A stretch of DNA of 64,000 bases, taken from Mycolicibacterium fortuitum subsp. fortuitum (GTDB lineage: Bacteria > Actinomycetota > Actinomycetes > Mycobacteriales > Mycobacteriaceae). The notes under the pieces were generated by a model that had not been told where the DNA came from, searched no databases, and saw nothing but the letters and a program-made list of their open reading frames with translations. The first letter of the stretch is position 1, and each line of letters opens with the position of its first letter. A program made the position numbers and the translations under genes. The stretch lies in contig NZ_AP025518.1 in the NCBI RefSeq assembly GCF_022179545.1, forward strand, positions 3,472,001 to 3,536,000, written 5' to 3'. Of this stretch, positions 42,231-52,374 are shown piece by piece.

Positions 42231-43524
42231 ACCGGGCGGGGGCCCGCTGACCGCCGCGTCCACCGACCGACCGGACGTGCACGGGCCTCGGCGCGCGTGG
42301 GCCGCGGTGGCGCTGCTGGCTCTGGTCGGGACCCTCAACTACGTCGACCGGTTCCTGCCGTCGGTGTTGGCCGAGCCGATCAAACACGAACTCGCCCTCT
42401 CGGACACCGCGATCGGTGTGATCAACGGGTTCGGTTTCCTGATCGTGTACGCGGTGCTCGGCGTCGTGGTGGCCAGGGTGGCCGATCGCGGTGCCTTCGG
42501 CGCGGTGATCGCCGGCTGCCTGACCCTGTGGGGCACCATGACGATGCTCGGCGGCGCAGTGCAGTCGGGTTTTCAGCTCGCGCTCACCCGCGTGGGTGTC
42601 GCAGTGGGCGAGGCAGGCAGCACGCCGGCCGCACATGCCTATGTGGCCCGCAACTTCGCCCCGGAACGTCGGGCGGCCCCGCTGGCGGTCATCACGTTCG
42701 CCATCCCGCTGGCCAGTGGCGCGAGCCTGATCGGCGGCGGACTGCTGGCCGAAAACCTTGGCTGGCGAACGGCTTTCGTGGTGATGGGCGCGTTCAGCGT
42801 GCTGTTCGCGCCGCTGGTGCTCCTGACGGTCGGAGCACGTCAGGCGCTGCCCGTCGCGATGCGTCGCGAGCAGGACGCGACGGTCCGGTGGTGGGGCCTG
42901 CTGCGGAAACGCAGCTTCCTGGCCGTCATCGCTGGAACCGCGTTCGTCTCGGCTGCCGGTTACTCGCTGACCACGTTCTCCCCCGCCTTCCTGATGCGGA
43001 CCCGGTCCATGTCACTCAGCGAGGTCGGATGGGAGTACGGCCTGGCCACCGGAGCAACCGGAGTGCTCGGACTGGTGATCGTGGGACGAGTGGCCGATCG
43101 GCTGGCCGTGCGCGACCCGCGATGGTTGCTGTGGATCGTCGTGGCGACGACCGCGCTGCTGCTGCCCGCCTCGGTGCTGGCCTTCACCGTCGAAAGCCGG
43201 GCGGCATGCGTGTGGTTTCTGGCGCTCAGCTACGTCATCGGCACGTCGTACCTGGCACCGTCCATCGCGGCCATCCACCGTCTGGTGCTGCCCGGGCAGC
43301 GGGCCACCGCCTCGGCGATCTTCCTGTTCTTCAACGCCACCCTCGGGTCCATCGGCCCCTTCGTCACGGGACTGATCAGTGACGCGCTGACCGCCGGTCT
43401 CGGCACGCAGGCGCTGGGGCGCGCACTGCTGATCCTGGTGCCGGCATCACAACTGCTGGCCATGGGCTGCTACCTCGTCGCCGCGCGCTGGTACCGCGGT
43501 GACCTCGTCGAGGCGGAAAGCTAG
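42223..43524 (+). CDS. MFS transporter (Spinster-like)
   Basis: A 433-residue 12-helix major facilitator. The start region has TLNYVDRFLPSVLAEPIKHELALSD, typical of MFS proteins of the Spinster/sugar-phosphate type, with motif A equivalent ARVADRGAFG between helices 2 and 3 and GRVADRLAVRDPRW in the second half. GTG 42223 is the start, overlapping the SDR stop by 8 bases; a GTG three codons earlier is equally possible. It is probably an importer of the substrate oxidised by the SDR. It converges on the next gene with a 4-base overlap. Confidence 0.9.
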   Translation: MTEPGGGPLTAASTDRPDVHGPRRAWAAVALLALVGTLNYVDRFLPSVLAEPIKHELALSDTAIGVINGFGFLIVYAVLGVVVARVADRGAFGAVIAGCLTLWGTMTMLGGAVQSGFQLALTRVGVAVGEAGSTPAAHAYVARNFAPERRAAPLAVITFAIPLASGASLIGGGLLAENLGWRTAFVVMGAFSVLFAPLVLLTVGARQALPVAMRREQDATVRWWGLLRKRSFLAVIAGTAFVSAAGYSLTTFSPAFLMRTRSMSLSEVGWEYGLATGATGVLGLVIVGRVADRLAVRDPRWLLWIVVATTALLLPASVLAFTVESRAACVWFLALSYVIGTSYLAPSIAAIHRLVLPGQRATASAIFLFFNATLGSIGPFVTGLISDALTAGLGTQALGRALLILVPASQLLAMGCYLVAARWYRGDLVEAES

Positions 43525-43916
43525 TCCGTCGAGTCAACCGGTGCCCGGACGCGGCGGCGCGTGGCGCCCCACAGGCCCACCCCGATGCCGACCACCGCGC
43601 CGCCGAGGCCGATGACCTGCTGTGAGCGCGGAAGCTGGTCGTGCACCGCTACTCCTCCGAGCAGGTCGGCCGCGTCGGCACCGCCGGAGGCCAGGAACCA
43701 GCCGCGGGTGTCCCGGCCACGCAGTCCGGCCACCAACAACAACCCGCCGATCAGCGCGTCGCGGTAACCCATCGACCGCCACATCAGCTGCGCCGTGGCG
43801 TCAGGCGTTTCCCGTCCGCCCCACCAGCGGTCCGCCCGCTTCGGATCGACGAGAAACGAGATGCCCGACGCGAATCGGATGGCACCGGCAGCCAGCGCTG
43901 CCCGGTCGATCGACAT
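43521..43916 (-). CDS. DUF4267-like small membrane protein
   Basis: A 131-residue membrane protein with three or four hydrophobic stretches: AIRFASGISFLVDP, YRDALIGGLLLVAGL, ADAADLLGGVAV and QVIGLGGAVVGIGVGLWGA, with WRSMGYRDALIGGLLL typical of DUF4267 proteins. ATG 43916 is the start. No function is known. It lies between the MFS gene and aceA, in opposite orientation to both. Confidence 0.78.
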   Translation of the reverse strand: MSIDRAALAAGAIRFASGISFLVDPKRADRWWGGRETPDATAQLMWRSMGYRDALIGGLLLVAGLRGRDTRGWFLASGGADAADLLGGVAVHDQLPRSQQVIGLGGAVVGIGVGLWGATRRRVRAPVDSTD

Positions 43917-44036
43917 GCCGTGCAGCCTAGAACCTCAGGGCCGCCGTACGTGGAACTCCTGAGAAATCTCCCAACCGGCTCCGGCGCCGCGACTTGCCAG
44001 CAATGATTGGGGTACTGAGAGTTCAGGAGCGCACAC

Positions 44037-46319
44037 ATGGCCACCATCGAAGCCAACGCACAGACCAACTCGTCATTCGACAGCGATGTCGAGGCCACCC
44101 AGGCCTACATCGACAGTCCCCGATTCGCCGGCATCACCCGGCTGTACTCGGCCCGTCAGGTCGCCGAACAACGTGGCACGATCCCGTCGGACTATCCGGT
44201 GGCCCGCGAGGCCGCCACGGATTTCTTTCTCTATCTTCGCGACCTGTTCGACCAGAAGAAGAGCATCACCACCTTCGGGCCGTACTCGCCCGGCCAGGCC
44301 GTGGTGATGAAACGGATGGGAATCAGAGGGATATACCTGGGCGGGTGGGCCACCTCGGCGAAGGGTTCGATCAGTGAGGATCCCGGACCCGACCTGGCCA
44401 GCTACCCGCTGAGCCAGGTGCCCGACGAGGCGGCAGGGTTGGTGCGGGCCTTGCTGACCGCCGACCGCAATCAGCAATACCTGCGGCTACGGATGACCCC
44501 GGAACAGCAAGCGGCGACACCGGCGGTCGACTACCGGCCGTTCATCATCGCCGATGCGGACACCGGCCACGGCGGCGATCCGCACGTCCGCAACCTGATC
44601 CGCCGCTTCGTCGAGTCCGGGGTGCCGGGCTATCACATCGAGGATCAGCGTCCCGGCACCAAGAAGTGCGGCCACCAGGGCGGCAAGGTGTTGGTGCCGT
44701 CGGACGAGCAGATCAAGCGGCTCAACACCGCGCGGTTCCAGCTCGACATCATGCGGGTGCCCGGCATCATCGTCGCGCGCACCGACGCCGAGGCGGCCAA
44801 CCTGATCGACAGCCGTGCCGACGAACGCGATCAGCCTTTCCTGCTCGGAGCGACCAACCTGTCGGTGCCCACCTACAAGTCGTGTTTCCTGGCGATGGTG
44901 CGCCGGTTCTACAACCAGGGCGTCACCGAGCTCAACGGGCACCTGCTCTACGCCCTTCCCGAAGGTGAGTATGCGACCGCCGAAGCCTGGCTGGAACGCC
45001 AGGGCATCACGGCCACCATCGACGAGGCCGCCGCGAGCCACCGGCCCGGCAACTCCGTGGACTCGCTGTTCGACAAGGTCGAGTCGGCGTTCGTCGAGGC
45101 CTGGCAGAACGACGCCGGCCTCAACACGTACGGCGAGGCGGTGGCAGAACTGCTGGAATTCCGGGAACGCGAGGGCGAGCCCGCCGCGATGAGCGCCGCC
45201 GACTGGCGCGCCTTCGCCGCCCGCGCGTCGCTGTACACCGCGCAGGAGAAAGCACGTGAGTTGGGTGCCGATGCGGCCTGGGACTGCGAGCGGGTCAAGA
45301 CTCCGGAGGGTTACTACCAGGTGCGCGGCGGCATCCCGTACGCCATCGCCAAGTCGTTGGCCGCCGCGCCGTTCGCCGACATCCTGTGGATGGAGACCAA
45401 GACCGCCGATCTGGCCGACGCCAAGCAGTTCGCCGATGCGATCCACGCCGAGTACCCGGACCAGATGTTGGCCTACAACCTCTCACCGTCGTTCAACTGG
45501 GACACCACCGGCATGACCGATGACGAGATGCGGGCGTTCCCAGCGGAACTCGGCAAGATGGGATTCGTCTTCAACTTCATCACCTACGGCGGACATCAGG
45601 TCGACGGCGTGGCGTGTGAGGAGTTCGCGACCTCGCTGCAGCAGGAGGGCATGCTGGCGCTGGCCCGCTTGCAACGCAAGATGCGGCTGGTCGAATCTCC
45701 CTACCGCACACCGCAGACCCTGGTGGGTGGACCGCGCAGTGATGCCGCGCTGGCCGCCTCGTCGGGCCGCACCGCCACCACGAAGGCGATGGGCGCGGGG
45801 TCCACGCAGCACCAGCATCTGGTGCAGACGGAGGTGCCCAAGAAGCTCCTCGAGGAGTGGCTGGCAATGTGGGGCGACCACTACAAGATCGGCGAGAAAC
45901 TGCGGGTTCAGCTGCGGCCGCGCCGGGCCGGGTCGGACGTACTCGACCTCGGCATCTACGGCGATGGTGAGGAGCCGCTGGCCAATGTCGTCGTCGACCC
46001 GATCAAGGACCGGCACGGTCGCAACATCCTCACGGTGCGTGACCAGAACACCTTCGCCGAGAAGCTGCGCAAGAAGCGCCTGATGGACCTGATCCACGTC
46101 TGGCTGATCCACCGGTTCAAGCCGGAGATCGTCTATTACGTGACGCCGACGGAGGACAACGTCTATCAGACCGAGAAGATGAAGGCCCACGGCCTCTTCA
46201 GCGATGTGTATCAGGAGGTCGGCGAGATCATCGTCGCCGATGTGAACCAGGCCCGCATCGATGAACTGCTGGCACCCGATCGGGAGGCGCTGGGACGGTT
46301 GATCCGCAAGGAGGACTGA
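44037..46319 (+). CDS. aceA: Isocitrate lyase 2 (fused form, Rv1915/Rv1916 type)
   Basis: A 760-residue isocitrate lyase of the long ICL2 type. The catalytic signature is KKCGHQGGK (Cys about residue 211), the magnesium-binding region is ADADTGHGG, and [14 protein letters not shown] is conserved. The extra C-terminal domain (about 600-760, [24 protein letters not shown]) is specific to ICL2 and in M. tuberculosis binds acetyl-CoA or propionyl-CoA to activate the enzyme allosterically. In M. tuberculosis H37Rv the gene is split into Rv1915 and Rv1916; here it is intact. It cleaves isocitrate to succinate and glyoxylate for growth on fatty acids, and can cleave methylisocitrate. Confidence 0.96.
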   Translation: MATIEANAQTNSSFDSDVEATQAYIDSPRFAGITRLYSARQVAEQRGTIPSDYPVAREAATDFFLYLRDLFDQKKSITTFGPYSPGQAVVMKRMGIRGIYLGGWATSAKGSISEDPGPDLASYPLSQVPDEAAGLVRALLTADRNQQYLRLRMTPEQQAATPAVDYRPFIIADADTGHGGDPHVRNLIRRFVESGVPGYHIEDQRPGTKKCGHQGGKVLVPSDEQIKRLNTARFQLDIMRVPGIIVARTDAEAANLIDSRADERDQPFLLGATNLSVPTYKSCFLAMVRRFYNQGVTELNGHLLYALPEGEYATAEAWLERQGITATIDEAAASHRPGNSVDSLFDKVESAFVEAWQNDAGLNTYGEAVAELLEFREREGEPAAMSAADWRAFAARASLYTAQEKARELGADAAWDCERVKTPEGYYQVRGGIPYAIAKSLAAAPFADILWMETKTADLADAKQFADAIHAEYPDQMLAYNLSPSFNWDTTGMTDDEMRAFPAELGKMGFVFNFITYGGHQVDGVACEEFATSLQQEGMLALARLQRKMRLVESPYRTPQTLVGGPRSDAALAASSGRTATTKAMGAGSTQHQHLVQTEVPKKLLEEWLAMWGDHYKIGEKLRVQLRPRRAGSDVLDLGIYGDGEEPLANVVVDPIKDRHGRNILTVRDQNTFAEKLRKKRLMDLIHVWLIHRFKPEIVYYVTPTEDNVYQTEKMKAHGLFSDVYQEVGEIIVADVNQARIDELLAPDREALGRLIRKED

Positions 46320-46425
46320 GGGTTTCGCGCGCCGTCGGTTGTCGACGACAGAATTCGAACCTGCTTGCGGCCGAAGAAGTTGTCCGCAGCTCGCGATTCA
46401 TCCACGATGCTGCCGCAAAAGGGAA

Positions 46426-48993
46426 TCAACCCTTGACAAGCCGCCCCGCACTGGCCCGCGCGGCGATGCAGGCGATGACGAAGCCTGCGAGTGCCGACCA
46501 ACCCAACGCGCCGTCCAGCCCGTTCTTGGCCATCAGCGTCAGCGCGGCGCCGGCCACGCACAGCAGGACACCGGTCAATATCGACCGGGCACCACGGATT
46601 TGAACGCGGTTGTCCCACCACGGCAGCGGACGATGCTCCAGCGGCGACAGCAACCGGAAGGCAACCGCCATGAGAACGGCGAAAACTGCTGCGCGCAGCG
46701 CCAAGTGGGCCCAGAAGCCGGGAGCATGCGGATTGAAAGCGTCGAGCCCGACGGCATGCAGGCTGAACGCGGCGACCGCGATTACCGGGATGTGCCACAG
46801 GTACAGCGTCATGGCGCCCCCGTTACCCGTGGCCACCGCGCGCCAGACCCGGGGCCTGGCCGCCCAACGCCTGATCGGATTCGCAGCGGCGATGAACAGG
46901 CACGGCATCCAGATGCAGTGCAGTGCCAGCAGCAGCGTCGGCGGCGACACGTTGGACACCCGCTCCATTCCGGTGACAACGAGGGAAACGTCGTAAATGC
47001 CCGTGAAAGAGACGATTACCTGCGCGCTGAAGGCGACGACCGCGATCACCAGCGCCCGCAGCGCACAGATCAGGTTGCGCGCGTAGGCCACCCCGATCAC
47101 GACGGGGATCAGCCAGACGATGATCAGGTTGGCGGTGCCTGCCTCCGGCGAACCCACTGCGAACCGGATGGCGTCCACCAGCCCGGATCCGGCGAGCAGT
47201 CCGGTGACCACCCACGCCAACGCCCGGCCGGTGGTCAGGCGCATCAGCGCCGGGACGAAGGCGAGCGCCATCAGATAGACGCCCAGGAACCACAGCAGCG
47301 CCACGCATTCACGTCCGAGGGCAGATGCGGATGCGGCACCCATCGTCGCGCGCACCACCAGCAGGACCACCGTCCACGTGGCCAGGTACCAGAACACTGG
47401 CCGGCACAGCCGCTGGGCACGGGCGAGCAGCCATTCACCCCACGGCCGTCCGTCGCGCCAGCTGTAAGCACCTGCGGCCCCACCGGCCATGAAGAACAAC
47501 GGCATCACCTGCAGCACCCAGGTGACCGGGGCCAGCGCGGGCAAGGCGCCGAGGATGTTGCCGACCCGTACACCGCTCGAGTCGATGGTCGCCAGCAGTA
47601 GTGCGCAGTGCCCGAACATCACCACGAGCAGGGCGCCCAGGCGTGCCACATCGACGGCGCGGTCGCGTTCTGGTTTGGTGTCATGGGGCGCGGCATCGAC
47701 CGACGGCACCACATCAGGACTTGCCATGGGTTCAGTCTGCCGGGCAAGGAGCCGGCGAGGGATGCGTAGTCCTACCTTGTTTTTCGTCCTGCCTTGTTTT
47801 CCCGGCCGCCGCCTTCGTGGCCACAGCATCGGTCCCGCCGCGACCAGCAACGCCGGGGGCACGGCCCATGCCACAAACCACGCAGACCGCCCCGAGCCCG
47901 CATTCAGTGCCACCTCATTCGCCGGTACCGTTCGCGCCCACGCGATGAACGCATCGGCCACTGGGAGAACACCGAACAGATACCGCGTGGTGCGAATACC
48001 CACCGGAACCCCGACCAGCTCGACTTGCCGATCCAGCCGGCCGGCCAGATCGCGGTCGCCGTTGGCTCGCGCCGCTGCCAACCCGACCGCCGAGGCACTC
48101 AGGCTCACCCCGAAGATCAATGGGCCGCTGTCGACATCTGCGTAGCCGTCGGTGCCGGACGGGTACTCCAGAATTCCGGCCAGACCAGCCTTGCTGGTGA
48201 CGAACCTCTCTGAAAAGCGCTGCCACTGATCGTCTTTGACTCCGACCACGGCGTCGACCGAAGGCCAGAAGGTCTGGACGATTGCTTGTGAAGACCCCCG
48301 CGGTCCGGTGAGCGCATCAGCGCGGGCACCGACTTGGTGCGGCAGCAGGCCGGTGTCCGGATCGGCCGCCGCCAACGCCCTCTCGCGCCAGTCGGCCAGG
48401 TCCTGGCGCCATGGCAGATCGAGCAGCGAGATCGCCTGGGCGAGCGCTCCCGCTGCCACGACCGAATCACACGGCCAGAATTGCCCCGGATAGCTGGGCG
48501 GAAATGGTGAATTCGGTTGCCCCAATGCCGAATGCACGACGCGGGCCCGGTCCCGCACTGCGGCACGGTCGGCATCGGAGTCCGATGCCCGTGCGATGGC
48601 GACAGCCAGTGCGAGTGACCAGCCTGCTGCGAAGATCCCGTGTTCCGGGACCATCCCGCGGCCGAAAACCGCCACGGATTCCGGAGTTTCGATGGCGGCA
48701 AGCCGAGCCCGTGCCCGGTCGAGGTACCTGGCCGATGGGGCGCCCGCTCCGAGCTGGGCAGCGACCTGCGCCTCGGCGAGACCGGTCAGCACTCTGGTGA
48801 AGTATTGGCCCTCCGGGAAAAGGCTCTGCATTTCGGTGTCGCGACCGGAGGCCAGGGCTGAATCGAGGAATCCGAGTTGACGTTCTGCGCGGTCAGGCAG
48901 GGGACCGAATCCGATACAGACCACATGGACCAGGGACATCAGTCCGAGCACCACCACCAGCGTCGCGGCCACCATCCGCGCCCGTGCGAGCAT
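46426..48993 (-). CDS. Fusion: linalool-dehydratase-like domain + acyltransferase-3 membrane domain
   Basis: An 855-residue two-part protein. Residues 1-400 have an N-terminal membrane helix (MVAATLVVVLGLMSLVHVVCI) and an all-alpha barrel resembling linalool dehydratase/isomerase-type proteins (FWPCDSVVAAGALAQA, YADVDSGPLIFGVSLSASA). A second membrane helix follows at about 380. Residues 440-855 form an acyltransferase-3 (OafA/Mdm-like) domain: DVARLGALLVVMFGH, FFMAGGAAGAYSW, GAMTLYLWHIPVI. The linker (about 403-423) is basic, and ATG at residue 423 (46426-47727 as a separate 433-residue frame) looks like the former start of an independent acyltransferase. It may be a natural fusion or the result of a frameshift; no stop interrupts the frame. 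Confidence 0.8.
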   Translation of the reverse strand: MLARARMVAATLVVVLGLMSLVHVVCIGFGPLPDRAERQLGFLDSALASGRDTEMQSLFPEGQYFTRVLTGLAEAQVAAQLGAGAPSARYLDRARARLAAIETPESVAVFGRGMVPEHGIFAAGWSLALAVAIARASDSDADRAAVRDRARVVHSALGQPNSPFPPSYPGQFWPCDSVVAAGALAQAISLLDLPWRQDLADWRERALAAADPDTGLLPHQVGARADALTGPRGSSQAIVQTFWPSVDAVVGVKDDQWQRFSERFVTSKAGLAGILEYPSGTDGYADVDSGPLIFGVSLSASAVGLAAARANGDRDLAGRLDRQVELVGVPVGIRTTRYLFGVLPVADAFIAWARTVPANEVALNAGSGRSAWFVAWAVPPALLVAAGPMLWPRRRRPGKQGRTKNKVGLRIPRRLLARQTEPMASPDVVPSVDAAPHDTKPERDRAVDVARLGALLVVMFGHCALLLATIDSSGVRVGNILGALPALAPVTWVLQVMPLFFMAGGAAGAYSWRDGRPWGEWLLARAQRLCRPVFWYLATWTVVLLVVRATMGAASASALGRECVALLWFLGVYLMALAFVPALMRLTTGRALAWVVTGLLAGSGLVDAIRFAVGSPEAGTANLIIVWLIPVVIGVAYARNLICALRALVIAVVAFSAQVIVSFTGIYDVSLVVTGMERVSNVSPPTLLLALHCIWMPCLFIAAANPIRRWAARPRVWRAVATGNGGAMTLYLWHIPVIAVAAFSLHAVGLDAFNPHAPGFWAHLALRAAVFAVLMAVAFRLLSPLEHRPLPWWDNRVQIRGARSILTGVLLCVAGAALTLMAKNGLDGALGWSALAGFVIACIAARASAGRLVKG

Positions 48994-49233
48994 CCTGGCA
49001 GTTTAGGAGCCGGGGGCCATCCGACGGTCGGGTGACAATCTCGATTAATGCTCAGAATTACACAACGCCATTGATTGCCCATATCTCATAAATGGCATTC
49101 AGCGAATTGTTTGCAAGTAGAAACAGCTGGTTTCGACGAATGCCGGTCCTCATCTGAATTACGGACAAACCCGCCGCGCCCGTGGATACTCTGATCAGTT
49201 CCTGATCGCCCCGTCGAGTAGGAGATTCCGGCG
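48994..49233. other. AT-rich intergenic region upstream of the CHAT operon
   Basis: No gene is visible in these 240 bases. From 49041 to 49140 I count 40 G or C of 100 by hand, far below the surroundings. It holds the divergent promoters of the fusion protein and the CHAT operon. A 6-bp inverted repeat (GCCATT/AATGGC, about 49067-49097) and AATTGTTTGCAAGTAGAAAC are the only structures noted. The ribosome site TAGGAGATT lies shortly before the CHAT start. Confidence 0.6.
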
Positions 49234-51249
49234 ATGACCACCGGCGAAGCAATACCCGCGGACGTATTGTTCGTCGCCGGATTGCTGACGGGTAACGACT
49301 CTCTGACACCGCAGTGGGACACCGACAAACTATTGGACAAGCTGGACGAGCTGATTCAGATGTGTGCGGATTCGGGGCCCGGCGGGCCGACGGAGCCACC
49401 GTACTGGGTGGCACCGGACCTGGAATTGACGGCACGAATTGCACCCCGGCTCCATACTGCTTGGCAGCAGACCGTACGGCACGCCCGCGACCGCGATGTC
49501 GCAGCGCTGTACGTCCGAGTTGCCACCGCCGACGATGCCGTTCAGCTCGCGCAGTGGGATCACATCGCCGGTCTGCAGGTGATGGCCTCCATGCCGGAGT
49601 TGACCGCTGCATTCGACACCGGCGGCGACGGCGAGCTCATGACCGGCGTGCTGGAGCAGCCGCTTGCCGTGGACACGGACGCCGATACTCCACGCCAGCT
49701 GATCGCGGAGTTCTTCCGCGAAAGCGCGGTCTGCGCGGTGCTGGCACCGGGTCAAGACCACACGCTGGCGGTGCGCATTGCCGTCCCCCGCCCCGGTCAA
49801 CGTGGGATCGACTTCGACGAAGACGACATCGCGTTCGACGCCGACGGAGCGGCTGACCTGATCATCGACGTCACCAGCGACGACGGCACGTTTCACGCAA
49901 CCCGGCCCATGGTGCTGCCGCAAGACCGCAGCCGCCCGAGCACCACGGCGACATTCCCCGTACGCGCCGGTGACGACGGCACGATCCTCCAGCTGAATAT
50001 CACTGTGTTGTATCGCAATCGACCGATCCGCGCCGGCCGAGTCGTCGCCGTCGTGCGTAGCGTCGCCCTGCCGGACGACGAGGTCCAGTTCTGGCCGATC
50101 GGCCTGAGCTCTCCGTCGGAACCGACTGCGGTCACCACCGCGGATGCGGCGCTCGACGACAACGGTGTAACGCTGTCCGTGCGGGGTACGGACCACGCCG
50201 ACGGCATTCCCCTTGCCGGCGCCGAGAATTGGTCGAAGGCCTTCGAGCAGGTGGCTTCGCAGGTGTTGGGCACCGACTACGCTCCCGGGTCGATCACCGA
50301 TCCGGAAGCAGTGCGGCTGCTGACTCTCCTTGCCCGGCGCGGCAGCCAATTTGCCAAGAAACTGGCACAACTCGGCCTGCAGGACGCACGCACCATCTCG
50401 GTCATGGTGCGCTACGACGCCCCGGTTCTTCCCCTCGAGCTCGCCTACGACGGCCCTACCCCGACCGAGAAAGCGGTTCTCTGCAGCTGTGCGGGCCAGC
50501 CCGGCGATCAGCCGTGTACCAGGAGGCCCTCCCGGCGACGAGTGTGCCCATGGGCGTTTTGGGGCATGAACCGGGTCATCGCCCGAACAGTGCGTTTCGG
50601 CCCGCAACCGGCCGCCGACTCGCGCCCGAAACTGGCCGATCTGACCTTACGTCCCGTCGTCTACGCGGCGGCCGATCGCGCCGACAAGGACAGTCCTGAC
50701 GGTCAATTGCCTTCGGCACTGCTGCAATCGGCGTTGAGCCAACGGGTGGGTGCCACGAATTGCACGCGGGTGGAGTCGTGGCCGAAGTGGCGTAGCGCGG
50801 TGAAGCAGACCAACCCGCAACTGCTGGTGGTGCTGGGCCACACCGACCAGGCCCAGTCCGAGTTCCGAATCGAAATCGGCCAACACTCGACCCTGTCTCA
50901 ACCCGATATCTCGGAACGTGAGCTCGGAGTCCGCACCAACCCCGCACCCATAGTGCTGCTGTTCGCCTGCGATTCCGCGATATCCGGCGATGTCTTCGGC
51001 GCACTACCCTCGACATTCATCCTCATGGGCGCTGCAGCGGTGGTGGCGACGCTGACAAAGTTCAAGGGCGAGCACGCTTCCCGAGCGGGTATCGCAGTCG
51101 TTTCGGCGCTGTTCACCAGCGCGGCAGGGGGCGGACTCACGTTGGGATCAGCCTTGACCCGGGCCCGCCGCGATCTCATCGCCAATGGGCTACTGGTCGG
51201 GCTGCTACTGGTCGCCGTCGGGGAAATCGATCTCAAGCTGGTGGGTTAG
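49234..51249 (+). CDS. CHAT-domain (caspase-fold) predicted cysteine protease
   Basis: A 671-residue protein with a C-terminal caspase-like CHAT domain. Catalytic histidine 536 is in LLVVLGHTDQ and cysteine 579 in IVLLFACDSA, each at the end of a hydrophobic strand as in CHAT/separase-type proteases. A four-cysteine stretch (residues 417, 419, 428 and 438; CSC, QPC, RVCPWAFWG) could bind zinc. The N-terminal ~380 residues are beta-rich with no recognised domain; there is no TPR or signal peptide. The only membrane-like segments are short and at the very C-terminus (ILMGAAAVVATL, LLVGLLLVAVGEI). It is the first gene of a CHAT-MBL-patatin operon with seven bases before the next start. Role in conflict or signalling is inferred. 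Confidence 0.82.
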   Translation: MTTGEAIPADVLFVAGLLTGNDSLTPQWDTDKLLDKLDELIQMCADSGPGGPTEPPYWVAPDLELTARIAPRLHTAWQQTVRHARDRDVAALYVRVATADDAVQLAQWDHIAGLQVMASMPELTAAFDTGGDGELMTGVLEQPLAVDTDADTPRQLIAEFFRESAVCAVLAPGQDHTLAVRIAVPRPGQRGIDFDEDDIAFDADGAADLIIDVTSDDGTFHATRPMVLPQDRSRPSTTATFPVRAGDDGTILQLNITVLYRNRPIRAGRVVAVVRSVALPDDEVQFWPIGLSSPSEPTAVTTADAALDDNGVTLSVRGTDHADGIPLAGAENWSKAFEQVASQVLGTDYAPGSITDPEAVRLLTLLARRGSQFAKKLAQLGLQDARTISVMVRYDAPVLPLELAYDGPTPTEKAVLCSCAGQPGDQPCTRRPSRRRVCPWAFWGMNRVIARTVRFGPQPAADSRPKLADLTLRPVVYAAADRADKDSPDGQLPSALLQSALSQRVGATNCTRVESWPKWRSAVKQTNPQLLVVLGHTDQAQSEFRIEIGQHSTLSQPDISERELGVRTNPAPIVLLFACDSAISGDVFGALPSTFILMGAAAVVATLTKFKGEHASRAGIAVVSALFTSAAGGGLTLGSALTRARRDLIANGLLVGLLLVAVGEIDLKLVG

Positions 51250-51256
51250 GAGACTC

Positions 51257-52363
51257 ATGCTGGCCATCGAAATGCTGCCGGGAGGTCATGGCGATGCCCT
51301 CGTGGTCGAATACGGCACCAGCGCGGACACGCACCGCATTCTTATCGACGGCGGCACCGCACGTTCCTGGGACGCGGTTCGTGAACGCCTCAAGGCTCGC
51401 CCCGATCAGACCTACGAGGCGATGGTCATCACCCATGTCGACGAGGATCACATCGGCGGCAGTCTCCAGATTCTCGCCGATCCGGATCTGCGCCACCGGA
51501 TTCGCGACATCTGGTTCAACGGATTCGTGCACTGCGAACGCGGGGGCAGTGTGCTCGGACCCGTCGACGGTGAGCGACTCACTCAACGGATCAACGACGG
51601 CCCGTTCCGCTGGAACGACCCGTTCCCCGACCGGGTCAGCAACAAAGTCGGCGGGCCGGTGGTGGTGTCGGCGTCGGCGGCGGAGCTTCCCGTCATCGAA
51701 ATGCCCGGGGGCGCCACCGTCCATCTGCTCTCGCCCACCGGACAGAAACTGCGAAAACTGGCGGACGAGTGGCGGTCTGTGGTCACAGCAGCGGGTTTGG
51801 TGCCCGGCGAGGGCACTCCGCTGGAAGCCCGGACACCGCCGATACGACATAAGAATGTTCCGGAGCTTCCCGACAAGCTCACCGACGAGATCCTGCAGGA
51901 GATGGCGGCGACATCGACCGCCGACAATTCGGAGGCCAACGGGTCGAGCATCGCGTTCATCGTCGAATACCAGGGCAAGCGGGCCTTGTTGGGCGCCGAC
52001 GCTCACTCCGACGTACTCGTCCAGTCCCTGACCAAATACGCCTCGACGGTCGGTGAGGCGCGCGTTCGGCTGGATCTGGTGAAGCTTCCGCACCACGGGA
52101 GCAGAGCAAACGTCACCGCAGCACTCATCGACACGATCGCCGCCAAGCGGTATCTCATCTCGACCAACGGGGACAACTTCGCCCACCCCGATCATGCCGC
52201 GATCGCACGGATCATCGTCGGCTCGGCTCGGCCGCCCACGTTCTACTGCAATTACCGAAGTGAGTTCACCGAGCCGTGGCAGGAGCGGGCGGCAGACGTC
52301 GGCGCGAAGTTCGTCCTGCCTGCCCAAGGGCGTATGGGACTGCGGGTTTCCGCCACTTCCTGA
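51257..52363 (+). CDS. Metallo-beta-lactamase-fold hydrolase (ComEC/Rec2-like MBL)
   Basis: A 368-residue soluble MBL-fold protein. The metal-binding motif is ITHVDEDHIGG: H60, D62, D64 and H65, the HxDxDH variant found in ComEC-type MBL domains. Further ligands are provided by ADAHSD and LVKLPHHGSRANV, the latter being the characteristic ComEC-MBL segment with the HGS motif. No membrane segments are present, so unlike ComEC it is not a transport channel. ATG 51257 has AGGAGA upstream, and the gap to the CHAT gene is seven bases. It may hydrolyse a nucleic acid, cyclic nucleotide or lipid phosphodiester; activity is inferred from fold only. Confidence 0.85.
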   Translation: MLAIEMLPGGHGDALVVEYGTSADTHRILIDGGTARSWDAVRERLKARPDQTYEAMVITHVDEDHIGGSLQILADPDLRHRIRDIWFNGFVHCERGGSVLGPVDGERLTQRINDGPFRWNDPFPDRVSNKVGGPVVVSASAAELPVIEMPGGATVHLLSPTGQKLRKLADEWRSVVTAAGLVPGEGTPLEARTPPIRHKNVPELPDKLTDEILQEMAATSTADNSEANGSSIAFIVEYQGKRALLGADAHSDVLVQSLTKYASTVGEARVRLDLVKLPHHGSRANVTAALIDTIAAKRYLISTNGDNFAHPDHAAIARIIVGSARPPTFYCNYRSEFTEPWQERAADVGAKFVLPAQGRMGLRVSATS

Positions 52364-52374
52364 CGGAGGCAACG

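Noticed and set aside
43917..44036. RamB/RamA-type operator upstream of aceA
   Set aside because: No good match to the known motifs; the nearest resemblance is too weak to report.
46339..47601. 420-codon plus-strand frame opposite the acyltransferase domain
   Set aside because: Antisense shadow; very polar Arg/Gln/Asp-rich sequence with no pattern, while the minus frame encodes clear membrane helices.
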